A DNA stretch of 64,000 bases from Dyella_A sp035685805 (GCF_035685805.1 NZ_DASSAB010000026.1:4386-68385), one strand, 5' to 3'. Positions 42,233 through 51,684 are shown, counted from the first letter of the stretch. The notes: generated from the sequence alone by a model not told the origin. Made by a program: numbers and translations.

Positions 42233-43504
42233 ATGATTCGTGACACTTCCGCCCAAGACCGCATGGTCGAGGTCAAGCCCAACCGCAAGCGTCGCCTGCT
42301 CTGGATCGGTGCCGGCGTGGCCGTGCTCGCCGCGCTGGCGATCGCCATGCCCGGCGTGATGCGGCTGTTCTCCGCCGATGCATCGGTCAGCGCCTCGCGA
42401 CTGGCTTTCGCCACGGTGAGCCGCGGCCCGTTCGTGCGCGACATCGCGGCCGAGGGCAAGGTGGTCGCGGCGGTCAGTCCCACGCTCTACGCCACCTCCA
42501 GCGGCGCAGTCACGCTGAAGGTGCACGCTGGCGACACGGTGAAGCAGGGCGACGTGCTGGCCACCATTGTCAGCCCCAAGCTCACCAACAAGCTGGCGCA
42601 GGAGCAGTCCAACGCCGACGCGATGGAAGTGGAATACAAGCGCGCCCAGATCGACGCGCAGAAAAAGAAAGCCGAGCTGCAGCAGGCCTACGACAACGCC
42701 CAGATCGACGCCCAGGCCGCCCGCCGCACGCTCGAGCGCAACACGGCCGCCTTCGGCAAGGGCGCCGTCTCAAAAACCGACGTCGACACCGCCAACGACA
42801 CGCTGCAGAAGGCCGAGATCGCCCAGCGCCACGCCAAGGCCAACCTCGGCATGGACAACGACAGCCTGGCGTTCGACATCCAGTCCAAGAAGCTTGCGCA
42901 CGATCGCCAGGTGCTGCTGGTGAAAGACCTGCAGCGCCAGGTGGACGATCTAAACGTGAAGTCACCGGTGGACGGGCAGGTCGGCCAGCTGTTCATCGCC
43001 GAGCGCGCCACCGTTGCCAAGGACGCCCAGCTGCTGAGCGTGATCGACCTCAGCGCACTGCAGGTGGAGATGCAGGTGCCGGAAAGCTTCGCCCGTGATC
43101 TGGCGATCGGCATGCCCGGCGAGATCAGCGGCAACGGCCGCACCTGGCAAGGCAAGGTGAGTGCGATCTCGCCCGAGGTGGTCAACGGCGAAGTTGCCGC
43201 GCGGCTTGCCTTCGATGGCTCCACGCCCAAGCAGTTGCGCCAGAGCCAGCGGTTGTCGGTGCGGGTGCTGCTGGACAAGCGCGACGACGTGCTCACCGTG
43301 CAGCGCGGCTCGTTCGTGGATGAGTCCGGCGGCAACTACGCCTACGTCGTCGCCGACGGCATCGCCACCAAGACGCCGATCCGCGTGGGCGCCAGCAGCA
43401 TCGACAAGGTCGAGATCCTGGATGGCCTCAAAGAGGGCGACAAGATCGTGATCTCCGGTACCGACAGCTTCAAGAGCGCGGCGCGCGTCGCCATCAGTAA
43501 CTGA
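42233..43504 (+). CDS. Membrane-fusion (HlyD/MacA-type) adaptor protein
   Basis: 423 residues. A basic cytosolic N-terminus (VKPNRKRRLLWIG) and one transmembrane anchor (IGAGVAVLAALAIAMPGVM) are followed by a barrel-sandwich half-motif (LYATSSGAVTLKVHAGDTVKQGDVLATI), a long alpha-helical hairpin (residues about 115-235, rich in Q, A and K), the second lipoyl half (DLNVKSPVDGQVGQLFI), a beta-barrel and a membrane-proximal domain. It should bridge the permeases to the outer membrane or present periplasmic substrate to them. It is the first gene after the sigma-54 promoter; 242 bases carrying a REPIN separate it from the ATPase. It is the only adaptor for ten permeases. Confidence 0.9.
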   Translation: MIRDTSAQDRMVEVKPNRKRRLLWIGAGVAVLAALAIAMPGVMRLFSADASVSASRLAFATVSRGPFVRDIAAEGKVVAAVSPTLYATSSGAVTLKVHAGDTVKQGDVLATIVSPKLTNKLAQEQSNADAMEVEYKRAQIDAQKKKAELQQAYDNAQIDAQAARRTLERNTAAFGKGAVSKTDVDTANDTLQKAEIAQRHAKANLGMDNDSLAFDIQSKKLAHDRQVLLVKDLQRQVDDLNVKSPVDGQVGQLFIAERATVAKDAQLLSVIDLSALQVEMQVPESFARDLAIGMPGEISGNGRTWQGKVSAISPEVVNGEVAARLAFDGSTPKQLRQSQRLSVRVLLDKRDDVLTVQRGSFVDESGGNYAYVVADGIATKTPIRVGASSIDKVEILDGLKEGDKIVISGTDSFKSAARVAISN

Positions 43505-43565
43505 CCGTTGCCATCAGCTGGCGCCATCACCGCTCCAGGCTCCATTCCGTCAGATCCTGCATGAC

Positions 43566-43646
43566 GTCATTCCCGCGCAAGCGGGAATTCATGGGGATCT
43601 GATGCACCAACGCAAGAAGGCTTTCCGCTCGCGCGGGAATGATGAC
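43566..43646. repeat. REPIN-like element, GTCATTCCCGCG family
   Basis: GTCATTCCCGC (43566-43576) with a local hairpin TTCCCGC-GCAA-GCGGGAA (43570-43587), and an inverted second copy GCGGGAATGATGAC (43633-43646). Same family as at 34990-35118. It sits between the adaptor and ATPase genes and could reduce or process the transcript there. The rest of the 242-base space holds no gene. Confidence 0.7.
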
Positions 43647-43746
43647 CAAAGGACTGGTCAGGTCGCCGACCCCAAGACGGGCGAGGCGACACCCATCTCC
43701 AGGTTCTCCGTATTCAACCCCGGCTCATCCACCGAAGGACTCCACC

Positions 43747-44466
43747 ATGCTCAAGATGACTCACCTGTCCAAGGTCTACCGCACCGAAGTGGTGGAGACC
43801 TACGCGCTGCGCGACTTCAACATCGACGTGAAGGAGGGCGAGTTCGTCGCGGTCACCGGGCCGTCCGGCTCGGGCAAGACCACCTTCCTCACCATCGCCG
43901 GGCTGCTGGAGACCTTCACCGGCGGCACCTATCACCTGGACGGCATCGAGGTGAGCAAGCTGGATGACAACGCGCGCTCGAAGATCCGCAACGAGAAGAT
44001 CGGCTTCATCTTCCAGGCGTTCAACCTGATCCCCGACCTCAACGTGTTCGACAACGTCGAGGTGCCGCTGCGCTACCGCGGCATGAAGTCGGCCGAGCGC
44101 AAGCAGCGGATCATGGACGCGCTCGAGCGCGTGGGCCTGGCCTCGCGCGCCAAGCACTACCCGGCCGAACTGTCCGGCGGCCAGCAGCAGCGCGTGGCGA
44201 TCGCCCGCGCCCTGGCGGGCAGCCCGCGCCTGCTGCTGGCGGATGAACCGACCGGCAACCTGGACACCCAGATGGCGCGCAGCGTGCTGGAGTTGCTCGA
44301 AGAGATCCACCGCGACGGCGCCACCATCGTCATGGTTACCCACGATCCCGAGCTCGCCGCGCGCGCGCAGCGCAACGTGCACGTGATCGACGGGCAGGTG
44401 GTGGACCTGGCCGAGGATCCGCGCTTCCACACGCACCCGGCCCACGCCGAGGCCGGCCGCAGCTGA
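43747..44466 (+). CDS. ABC transporter ATPase (MacB/LolD-type)
   Basis: 239 residues with all expected motifs: Walker A GPSGSGKTTFLT, Q-loop FIFQAFNLIPDLNVFDNVEVPL (family-typical), signature ELSGGQQQRVAIARAL, Walker B LLLADEPTGNLD and the H-loop VMVTHDPELA. The sequence type is that of LolD/MacB/FtsE partners, which drive FtsX-like permeases by mechanotransmission rather than by moving substrate through the membrane. It is the only ATPase in a region encoding ten such permeases, so it presumably couples to several of them. Ends with a histidine-containing tail (FHTHPAHAEAGRS). Confidence 0.95.
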   Translation: MLKMTHLSKVYRTEVVETYALRDFNIDVKEGEFVAVTGPSGSGKTTFLTIAGLLETFTGGTYHLDGIEVSKLDDNARSKIRNEKIGFIFQAFNLIPDLNVFDNVEVPLRYRGMKSAERKQRIMDALERVGLASRAKHYPAELSGGQQQRVAIARALAGSPRLLLADEPTGNLDTQMARSVLELLEEIHRDGATIVMVTHDPELAARAQRNVHVIDGQVVDLAEDPRFHTHPAHAEAGRS

Positions 44467-44526
44467 GCCACCGACGGCTCCTCCGGGAGCCGCCGCCGAA
44501 CGATTCCGCGCACCAGGACTCTCCCC

Positions 44527-45834
44527 ATGTTCGCGTACTACTTCCAGCTCGGCCTGCGCAGCCTGCGCCGCAACCCGATGCTCACCGCGCTGATGGTGAT
44601 GGCCATCGGCTTTGGCGTAGCCGCATCGATGACCACCTACTCGGTGTTCCGCGCCACATCGAACAACCCCATCCCTGGCAAGTCCGACCAGCTCTACGCG
44701 GTCCAGATCGCCAACTGGAAGGCGGAAGATCTGGACAAGGGCGAGCCGCCCTCGGCGCTGACCTATACCGATGCCATGGCCTTCATGCAGGCGCACCGGG
44801 CCAAGCGGCAGACCGCGCTGTATCCGATCGCTCCGTCGGTGATTCCGGCGGACGCCACGCGCCTGCCGCTACAGGAGAACAGCTACGCCTGGTACGGCGA
44901 CGCGTTCGCCATGTTCGACATTCCGTTTCTCTATGGCGGCGCCTGGACCCAGGCGCAGGACGATGCGCGCGCCGCCGTGGTGGTGATCGGCAAGAAGCTC
45001 AACGACAAGCTGTTCAACGGCGCCAACAGCGTCGGCAAGTCGATCAACTTGGACGGGCACGACTACCGCATCACCGGCGTGATCGACGCGTGGGATCCGC
45101 AGCCGCTGTTTTTCGACCCGGTCAACACCGGTGGCTTCGGTGACCCGATCGGCCTGTTCATTCCGTTCACCCGTGCCGTCGACCTGCAGATGCCCTCCGC
45201 CGGCAACAACAACTGCAACGCCACGCCGGGCCCAGGCTGGGACAGCTGGCTGCATTCGGAATGCATCTGGATCGAGTACTGGGCCGAGCTCCCCGCAAAG
45301 GCCGACGCCGACGCATACCGTCAGTGGCTGACCGGCTACGCCGCCGAGCAGCAGCGTGCCGGTCGTTTCACGTGGGCGCCAAACGTGCGCCTGCGCAACG
45401 TCGCCGACTGGCTCGACTTCCAGAAGGTGGTGCCGCCGGAGTCGAAGATCTCGCTGCTGGTGTCGCTGGGCTTTCTGCTGATCTGCCTGGTCAACACGGT
45501 CGGGCTGTTGCTGGCCAAGTTCATGCGCCGCTCGCCGGAGATCGGCGTGCGACGGGCGCTCGGTGCCTCACGGCGAGAGATCTATCTGCAGTTCCTGATC
45601 GAAGCGGGCACGGTGGGGCTGACCGGCGGTGCGCTTGGCCTGCTGCTTACCGGCCTGGGCGTGCTGGGCGTGGGCTGGGTGTTCGACGAGCAGATCGCGC
45701 GGCTGGCCACGCTGGACCTGAAGCTGGTGATGCTGACCCTGGTGGCCGCTGTGCTGGCCACGCTGATCGCCGCGTTCTATCCCACATGGCGGGCGGCGCA
45801 GGTGCAGCCGGCCTGGCAACTGAAGTCCAACTGA
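44527..45834 (+). CDS. FtsX/MacB-type permease A1
   Basis: 435 residues. One N-terminal helix (LTALMVMAIGFGVAASMTTYSVF) after the amphipathic YYFQLGLRSLRRNP, a large periplasmic domain (about residues 45-315), and three C-terminal helices with the cytosolic coupling motif EIGVRRALGASRREIYLQFL. A periplasmic cysteine pair lies in NNNCNATPG...HSECIW (15 residues between). It is the most divergent of the five A permeases: it lacks the YPQLDP block found in A2-A5. It probably pairs with B1, whose start follows by 14 bases. Ends QPAWQLKSN. Confidence 0.92.
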   Translation: MFAYYFQLGLRSLRRNPMLTALMVMAIGFGVAASMTTYSVFRATSNNPIPGKSDQLYAVQIANWKAEDLDKGEPPSALTYTDAMAFMQAHRAKRQTALYPIAPSVIPADATRLPLQENSYAWYGDAFAMFDIPFLYGGAWTQAQDDARAAVVVIGKKLNDKLFNGANSVGKSINLDGHDYRITGVIDAWDPQPLFFDPVNTGGFGDPIGLFIPFTRAVDLQMPSAGNNNCNATPGPGWDSWLHSECIWIEYWAELPAKADADAYRQWLTGYAAEQQRAGRFTWAPNVRLRNVADWLDFQKVVPPESKISLLVSLGFLLICLVNTVGLLLAKFMRRSPEIGVRRALGASRREIYLQFLIEAGTVGLTGGALGLLLTGLGVLGVGWVFDEQIARLATLDLKLVMLTLVAAVLATLIAAFYPTWRAAQVQPAWQLKSN

Positions 45835-45848
45835 CGGAGGCGATGACA

Positions 45849-47081
45849 ATGCTGCAGATCAAGCCCATTCTCGTCGCACTCAAGCGGCACAAGGCAGGCA
45901 CGCTGCTCATCGCACTGCAGATCGCGCTGACCCTGGCGATCGTGTGCAACGCGCTGTTCATCATCCGCCAGCGCACCGAACATCTGGCGCGACCGACGGG
46001 TCTGGTGGAAAGCAATCTTCTGACCGTCGCCAACCGGTGGGTGGGCGCGGACGAGGGCGCCACCACCGCGCTCACCCGCACCGATCTCGCCACGCTGCGG
46101 CAGATTCCCGGCGTTGCCGATGCCACCACCATCAACTCCTACCCGCTGCGCGGTGGCGGCTGGTCGACCAGCGTGGACACGCGGCCTGAATCGAGGAAAG
46201 AGCAAGCGCACACCACGCTGTACTTCAGCGACGACCACGCGCTTTCGGTGCTCGGCGTGAAGCTGGTCAGCGGGCGCAATTTCCGCGCTGACGAAATCGG
46301 TGCGATCGATGCCAAGAGCTTCGACACCGCACCGGCGGTGATCATCTCCAAGGCATTGTCGGACAAGCTCTACCCCGCCGGCGGTGCGCTGGGCAAGCCG
46401 ATCTATCTGTCGGGCCTGTCCAAGCCGAGTACCGTGATCGGCGTGGTCGAGCGCCTGCAGGTGCCGTGGACCGGCAACTGGGCCAACAACTTCGCCGAGA
46501 ACTCGGTGCTCATCCCGGTACTGCTGACCGGCAACTTCGGAACCTATCTGGTCCGCGCACAACCGGGCCAGCTGGCGGCGATCACCGAGCGTGTGCCGGC
46601 TACGCTGATCAAGACCAACCGCATGCGCGTGATCCCGGAAGAACGCGGCGTGCGCACGTTTGCCAGGGTGCGGGAGGATGCCTACAAGAGTGATCGCGGC
46701 ATGGCGATCCTGATGGGTGTCGTTTGCGCCGTGCTGCTGACCATCACGGCGGCCGGCATCGTGGGCCTGACCAGTTTCTGGGTCGGCCAGCGCCGCAAGC
46801 AGATCGGCGTGCGCCGCGCGCTGGGGGCGACCAAGCGCGACATCCTGTCCTACTTCCTTACCGAGAACCTGCTGATCGGCATCGGCGGCGTGCTGGTCGG
46901 GGCGACGCTGGCGATCGGCATGAACCTGTGGCTGGTCAACCACTTCGAGATGGAACGGCTGTCGCTGTTGTACGTGGTCGCCGGTGTCGTCGCGCTGCTG
47001 CTTCTCGGCCAGGGCGCGGTGCTTGCTCCGGCGCTGCGCGCCTCGCGCGTGTCCCCGGTAGAGGCAACCCGTTCGGTGTAG
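45849..47081 (+). CDS. FtsX/MacB-type permease B1
   Basis: 410 residues. N-terminal helix AGTLLIALQIALTLAIVCNALFII after LQIKPILVALKRHK, a MacB-like periplasmic domain (GVKLVSGRNFRADE, LYPAGGALGKPIYL), and three C-terminal helices with the coupling motif RKQIGVRRALGATKRDILSYFL. The ATG at 45849 was chosen because it is eight bases from the GGAGG box and aligns with the M-x-I-x-P-I-L start of the other B permeases; an ATG at 45843 is only two bases from the box. Ends SPVEATRSV, the B-type tail. Confidence 0.92.
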   Translation: MLQIKPILVALKRHKAGTLLIALQIALTLAIVCNALFIIRQRTEHLARPTGLVESNLLTVANRWVGADEGATTALTRTDLATLRQIPGVADATTINSYPLRGGGWSTSVDTRPESRKEQAHTTLYFSDDHALSVLGVKLVSGRNFRADEIGAIDAKSFDTAPAVIISKALSDKLYPAGGALGKPIYLSGLSKPSTVIGVVERLQVPWTGNWANNFAENSVLIPVLLTGNFGTYLVRAQPGQLAAITERVPATLIKTNRMRVIPEERGVRTFARVREDAYKSDRGMAILMGVVCAVLLTITAAGIVGLTSFWVGQRRKQIGVRRALGATKRDILSYFLTENLLIGIGGVLVGATLAIGMNLWLVNHFEMERLSLLYVVAGVVALLLLGQGAVLAPALRASRVSPVEATRSV

Positions 47082-47166
47082 GGCGACTGGCTGCGCGTCG
47101 AATCATCCATGGACGCGCCGTCGCGCACGGCGCGTCCACTCACCAAGGCACAGCGGGGGAACCTCC

Positions 47167-47667
47167 TTGATCGCTCGATCCACCACGATCTGCCTGGCGC
47201 TGCTGGCGCTGTCCCTGCCGGCGGTCACCCCGGCGGCGGATGCACGCCCGGCCGGGCTGGCACCTTCGGACCAGTTGTTCACCACGATCGCCGCGCTCGA
47301 CACGGCGGTGTTCGACGCGTTCAACCACTGCAGCCTCCCGGGCCAACTGCAAAGGCACGCCAGCTACTTCGCGCCAGACGTCGAGTTCTATCACGACAAC
47401 GGCGGCGTCACCTGGACGCGCGAGGAGATGCTCGCCCGGACCGAGCAGAACGTGTGCGGTCACTTCCGGCGCGAGCTGGTCGCGGGCAGCCTGCAGGTGT
47501 TTCCGATCAAGGATTTCGGCGCCATCGAACAAGGCGTGCACCGCTTCTGCCAGTTCGATACCGGCAAGTGCGACGGCATCGCCAACTTCGTGGTGGTCTG
47601 GCGCCACCAGGGCGACACGTGGCAGATCACGCGCGTGCTGAGCTACGGGCATCAGGCGCTCGAATAG
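47167..47667 (+). CDS. Exported NTF2-like (DUF4440/SnoaL-type) protein
   Basis: 166 residues with a signal peptide (STTICLALLALSLPAVTPAADA) and an NTF2-like fold pattern: LFTTIAALDTAVFDAFNHCSLPGQLQRHASYFAPDVEFYHDNGGVTWTREEML, then strands ending in WQITRVLSYGH. Three cysteines remain after export (NHCSLP, QNVCGHF, RFCQFDTGKC adds a fourth), so disulfides are likely. The start is a TTG behind a GGGGGA box; translation could be weak. It interrupts the permease array between pairs 1 and 2. Stand-alone NTF2 domains bind small hydrophobic ligands, so it may be a periplasmic substrate or accessory protein, which is inference. Confidence 0.75.
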   Translation: MIARSTTICLALLALSLPAVTPAADARPAGLAPSDQLFTTIAALDTAVFDAFNHCSLPGQLQRHASYFAPDVEFYHDNGGVTWTREEMLARTEQNVCGHFRRELVAGSLQVFPIKDFGAIEQGVHRFCQFDTGKCDGIANFVVVWRHQGDTWQITRVLSYGHQALE

Positions 47668-47746
47668 CGGGGTTCGCGCGCGCCACGCAAAGGCCTGGCC
47701 GCGAGCTGAAGTTTTTTCTCGTGACTCACGTTCTGGAAATCCGCCC

Positions 47747-49051
47747 ATGTTTGCCTACCACCTGGACCTGGCGCTGCGCAGCCTGAAGCGCAACAAGGTG
47801 CTCACCACGCTGATGGTGCTGGCACTGGCGCTGGGTATCGGGGCATCGATCACCACGCTCACGGTGCTGCGACTGCTCTCGGGCGATCCGCTGCCGCAGA
47901 AGAGCGCGCGGCTGTATTACCCGCAGCTCGATCCCAACGACAAGGATGGCTACGTGGCAGGGGAGAGCAAGCCGCCACCGACGATGACCTATGTCGACGC
48001 GATGAGCCTGCTGCACGCGCGGCGCGCCACGCGCCAGGCAGTGATGGCGCTCACCCAGGCCAAGATCGTTCCGCAGCAGGCCAATGCCCATCCGTTCTTC
48101 AGCGACGGGGTCATGACCACTGCGGACTTTTTCGCCATGTTCGACGCGCGCTTCCAGTACGGCAGTGGATGGACCGCGGAAGACGACGAGCGGGGAGCAC
48201 CGCGGGTGGTGATCGCCGGCTTCCTCAACGACAAGCTGTTCGGCGGCGCCGATAGCGTGGGCCGGACGATTCGGCTGAACGATCACGACTTCCGCGTTGC
48301 CGGGGTGCTCGAGCCGTGGGCGCCGCAGCCGCGCTTCTATACACAGGGACTGGGCGGTCGCAGTTACGGCGACGGCGACGCGGTGTTCCTGCCGCTGAAG
48401 ACCGCCCGCGACCTGAAGATGAGCCCGCAGGACACCGAGTGCTATGCCGAAGTGCCGGACTTCACCCACGTCGAGACGGCGCCGTGCATGTGGCTCGGCT
48501 TCTGGGTGGAGCTGGACGATGCCGCTGCCGTGGCCAGCTATCGCGCGTTTCTGGACGGCTACGTGCGCCAGCAGATCGCCACCGGCCGCTTCGAGCGCAG
48601 CGATACCCGACTGCTGGATTTGATGGCCTGGCTGCGCGAGCGCCAGGTGGTGCCGGACGACGTGCGCCTGCAGGTGTACATGGCGTTCGGTTTCCTGCTG
48701 ATCTGCGTGGTCAACACGGTCGGTCTGCTGCTGGCCAAGTGCCTGCGTCGGTCCCAGGAGATCGGCGTGCGCCGCGCGTTGGGTGCCACCCGCGGCGAGA
48801 TCTTCAACCAGTTCATGGTGGAGGCGGGCATCGTCGGGCTGGTCGGTGGAATGCTGGGGCTGGGATTCGCCGAGCTGGGCCTGTTCGGCATCCGTCACCA
48901 GCCCGCCGAGTACGCCGGGCTGGCGCGGCTGGACGCGGGGATGTTTGCGCTGACGTTTGCGGTGGCACTGGTAGCGAGCCTGGTGGCCGGCCTGCTGCCG
49001 GCGTGGCGCGCCTGCGTGCTGGCACCCGCTCCCCAACTCAAGGCGGCCTGA
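47747..49051 (+). CDS. FtsX/MacB-type permease A2
   Basis: 434 residues, same topology as A1: start MFAYHLDLALRSLKRNKVLTTLMVLALALGIGASI, then the periplasmic block YYPQLDPNDKDGY shared by A2-A5, a cysteine pair TECYAEVPDF...ETAPCMW (14 between), and the C-terminal coupling motif EIGVRRALGATRGEIFNQFM. Ends PAPQLKAA. B2 starts nine bases after its stop. The ORF is preceded by 79 bases with no visible promoter, so transcription probably continues from upstream. Confidence 0.92.
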   Translation: MFAYHLDLALRSLKRNKVLTTLMVLALALGIGASITTLTVLRLLSGDPLPQKSARLYYPQLDPNDKDGYVAGESKPPPTMTYVDAMSLLHARRATRQAVMALTQAKIVPQQANAHPFFSDGVMTTADFFAMFDARFQYGSGWTAEDDERGAPRVVIAGFLNDKLFGGADSVGRTIRLNDHDFRVAGVLEPWAPQPRFYTQGLGGRSYGDGDAVFLPLKTARDLKMSPQDTECYAEVPDFTHVETAPCMWLGFWVELDDAAAVASYRAFLDGYVRQQIATGRFERSDTRLLDLMAWLRERQVVPDDVRLQVYMAFGFLLICVVNTVGLLLAKCLRRSQEIGVRRALGATRGEIFNQFMVEAGIVGLVGGMLGLGFAELGLFGIRHQPAEYAGLARLDAGMFALTFAVALVASLVAGLLPAWRACVLAPAPQLKAA

Positions 49052-49060
49052 GGCCAGACC

Positions 49061-50287
49061 ATGGAAATCCGTCCCATCTTTGCCAGTCTCCGCAAGCACC
49101 GGATTCCCGCGCTGCTGATCGTGCTGGAGATCGCGCTCGCCTGCGCCGTGCTGTGCAATGCCGTGTTCATGATCAGCCAGCGGGTGGCGGCGATCCATCT
49201 GCCCAACGGCATCGACGAGCAGGGCATTGCGGTGGTCACCCTGCGCGGTTCCGACGACGAGCGCGTTGCCAGCGAGATCCCGCGCAACCTCGATGCGTTG
49301 CGCAGGCTGCGCGGAGTGCAGGCGGTGGCTGCGGTGAACACCCTGCCGCTGAGCCACAACAACTGGGGCTGGAGTTTCGGCACCACGCCCGACGCCACGC
49401 TCACTGCCAAGAACAGCCAGAACATCTCGATGTATTTCATCGGCAGCGGCGGCGAACGCGCGCTCGGGCTGCAACTGCTGCAGGGGCGCCTGTTCACCGA
49501 GCAGGAGTATGCGGACTCGCATTTCGATACCTCTCCGCTGGCCGAGGCCCACTCGGTCATCGTCAACCAGCGCCTGGCGCAGGCCATGTGGCCAGGCCAG
49601 CCAGCGCTGGGCAAGGTGCTGTACTCGCTGCCGCACTACTACACGGTGGTAGGCGTAGTGGCCGATACGCTTCGACCCAACGTAGGCGATGGCGGCCCCT
49701 ACAGCTACTACGCGGCCTGGTTCCCGATGAGCGCCGCCGGCTCCAAGGGGGCGCTCGGTCACTATGTCGTGCGCAGCGCTCCGGCCGATCGCGACCGCCT
49801 CGCGCGTGAGGCCGAGCAGGCGTTGACCGCCCTCAACCCCGACGCGGTCGCTCATGGCGTCAGCTATGGCGAGATCCGCGACAGCTACTTCGCCGACATG
49901 AGCGCCATGGCATGGATGCTGGTGCTGGTGTGCGTGGTGATGCTGGCGGTCACTGCATTCGGCATCGTCGGCCTGACCAGTTTCTGGGTCAATCAGCGAC
50001 GTCGGCAGATTGGTATCCGCCGTGCGGTGGGCGCGTCGCGCGGCCACATCATGCAGTACTTCCTGACCGAGAACTTCCTGCTCACCGGCGCCGGCGTCGC
50101 CCTGGGCATGGTGCTGGCTTTCGGCATCAACCTGCACTTGATGCAGCACTACGAGATGGCGCGCATGCCCTGGTTCTACCTGCCCGGTGGTGCCGTCGCG
50201 CTGTGGCTGATCGGGCAACTGGCCGTGCTCGGCCCGGCCCTGCGCGCCGCCGCGGTGCCGCCCGTAGTAGCAACGAGGTCGGCGTGA
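49061..50287 (+). CDS. FtsX/MacB-type permease B2
   Basis: 408 residues: start MEIRPIFASLRKHRIPALLIVLEIALACAVLCNAVFMI, periplasmic MacB-like domain (LQLLQGRLFTEQEYAD, MWPGQPALGKVLY), and three C-terminal helices with RRQIGIRRAVGASRGHIMQYFL. Ends PPVVATRSA. The Leu-rich tail AVLGPALRAAAVPP is shared by B2-B4. No cysteines occur in the periplasmic part. A short hairpin AGCCCG-GCTG-CGGGCT (50311-50326) follows before A3. Confidence 0.92.
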   Translation: MEIRPIFASLRKHRIPALLIVLEIALACAVLCNAVFMISQRVAAIHLPNGIDEQGIAVVTLRGSDDERVASEIPRNLDALRRLRGVQAVAAVNTLPLSHNNWGWSFGTTPDATLTAKNSQNISMYFIGSGGERALGLQLLQGRLFTEQEYADSHFDTSPLAEAHSVIVNQRLAQAMWPGQPALGKVLYSLPHYYTVVGVVADTLRPNVGDGGPYSYYAAWFPMSAAGSKGALGHYVVRSAPADRDRLAREAEQALTALNPDAVAHGVSYGEIRDSYFADMSAMAWMLVLVCVVMLAVTAFGIVGLTSFWVNQRRRQIGIRRAVGASRGHIMQYFLTENFLLTGAGVALGMVLAFGINLHLMQHYEMARMPWFYLPGGAVALWLIGQLAVLGPALRAAAVPPVVATRSA

Positions 50288-50310
50288 TGAGCGAGCTGAC
50301 CCACCACCGG

Positions 50311-50329
50311 AGCCCGGCTGCGGGCTTTT
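50311..50329 (+). terminator. Small hairpin between pairs 2 and 3
   Basis: AGCCCG (50311-50316), loop GCTG, CGGGCT (50321-50326), followed by TTTC. It could act as a partial terminator or RNA-processing site that lowers expression of downstream pairs; it may also be a degenerate half of the REPIN family seen between pairs 4 and 5. Confidence 0.4.
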
Positions 50330-50363
50330 CCCGGAACCTGACCCTGCGTGCGGAGTGATGACG

Positions 50364-51668
50364 ATGTTCCAGTACTACCTTGACCTGGCCCTGCGCAGCC
50401 TCAGGCGCAACAAGGCACTTACCGCGCTGATGGTGTTCGCGGTGGCGCTGGGCATCGGCGCCAGCATGACCACGCTGACCGTGTTCCACGTGCTCTCGGG
50501 CGATCCCATCCCCGGCTCCAGCGGCACGCTGTTCTATCCGCAGCTCGATCCGCAGGACAAGGACGGCTACGAGCCGGGCAAGGAGCCGCCGGCGCAGGTC
50601 ACCTGGATCGACGGCATGAACCTGCTCAAGGCGCACCGCGGCTCGCGGCAGGCCTTGATGACCGGCGGCGCGGTACCGGTGCAGCCGGCGCAGTCCGGCA
50701 TGGAGCCGTTCTTCAGCGATGCGCGCTACACCACCGCGGATTTCTTCGCCATGTTCAAGGCGCCGTTCCTGTATGGGCACGGCTGGAGCCAGGGCGACGA
50801 CGACGCCAAGGCGCGCGTGGTGGTGATCAGCCGTGAGCTCAACGACAAGCTGTTCGGCGGCAAGGACAGCACCGGCCAGACCCTGCGGCTCAAGGACGCC
50901 GCGTTCCGCGTGGCCGGCGTGCTCGATACCTGGCGGCCCAATCCGCACTTCTACGACCTGAACATGGGCGGCTACCACGCGCTGGAAGACGTGTTCCTGC
51001 CGCTGACCACCTTTCGCGATCTGAAGCTGGACCGCAACGGCTCGATGGACTGCTGGGGCCGCGGCGGCGGTGACGACGAGCACCTGGAAACGGCCACCTG
51101 CGTGTGGCTGCAGTTCTGGGTGCAGCTGGAGGGCGCCGACCAGGTCGCGGCGTACAAGGACTACCTCACCCACTACTCGCAGGAGCAGCAGTCGCTGGGC
51201 CGGTTCCAGCGCCCGCCGAACGTCAAGCTGCGCAGCCTGATGGAGTGGCTGGACTTCAACCAGGTGGTGCCCAGCGACGTGCGCCTGCAGGTGTACCTGG
51301 CGTTCGGTTTCCTGCTGGTGTGCCTGGTCAATACGGTAGGCCTGATGCTGGCCAAGTTCATGCGCCGCGCCGGGGAACTGGGCGTGCGCCGGGCGCTGGG
51401 CGCATCGCGCCGTGCGGTATTCGCGCAGCTGCTGGTGGAGTCCGGCGTGATCGGCCTGGCCGGCGGCATCGGCGGGCTGGGGCTGGCGCTGCTCGGCCTG
51501 TGGGCGGTGCGGCACCAGCCGTCGGACTACGCCAAGCTCGCCCAGCTCGATCCGGTGATGCTGCTGACCACCTTTGCGCTTGCCGTGGGCGCCAGCCTGC
51601 TGGCCGGCCTGCTGCCCGCCTGGCGCGCCTGCCAGGTCACGCCCGCGCTGCAACTGAAAAGCAACTGA
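50364..51668 (+). CDS. FtsX/MacB-type permease A3
   Basis: 434 residues: start MFQYYLDLALRSLRRNKALTALMVFAVALGIGASM, the block FYPQLDPQDKDGYEPG, cysteine pair MDCWGRGGGD...ETATCVW (15 between), and C-terminal LGVRRALGASRRAVFAQLL. Starts at GTG 50355 or ATG 50358 are possible, but the ATG at 50364 is eight bases from CGGAG and aligns with A1, A2 and A4. Ends PALQLKSN. B3 follows 16 bases after the stop. Confidence 0.92.
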   Translation: MFQYYLDLALRSLRRNKALTALMVFAVALGIGASMTTLTVFHVLSGDPIPGSSGTLFYPQLDPQDKDGYEPGKEPPAQVTWIDGMNLLKAHRGSRQALMTGGAVPVQPAQSGMEPFFSDARYTTADFFAMFKAPFLYGHGWSQGDDDAKARVVVISRELNDKLFGGKDSTGQTLRLKDAAFRVAGVLDTWRPNPHFYDLNMGGYHALEDVFLPLTTFRDLKLDRNGSMDCWGRGGGDDEHLETATCVWLQFWVQLEGADQVAAYKDYLTHYSQEQQSLGRFQRPPNVKLRSLMEWLDFNQVVPSDVRLQVYLAFGFLLVCLVNTVGLMLAKFMRRAGELGVRRALGASRRAVFAQLLVESGVIGLAGGIGGLGLALLGLWAVRHQPSDYAKLAQLDPVMLLTTFALAVGASLLAGLLPAWRACQVTPALQLKSN

Positions 51669-51684
51669 GACCGGAGCATCCCTG

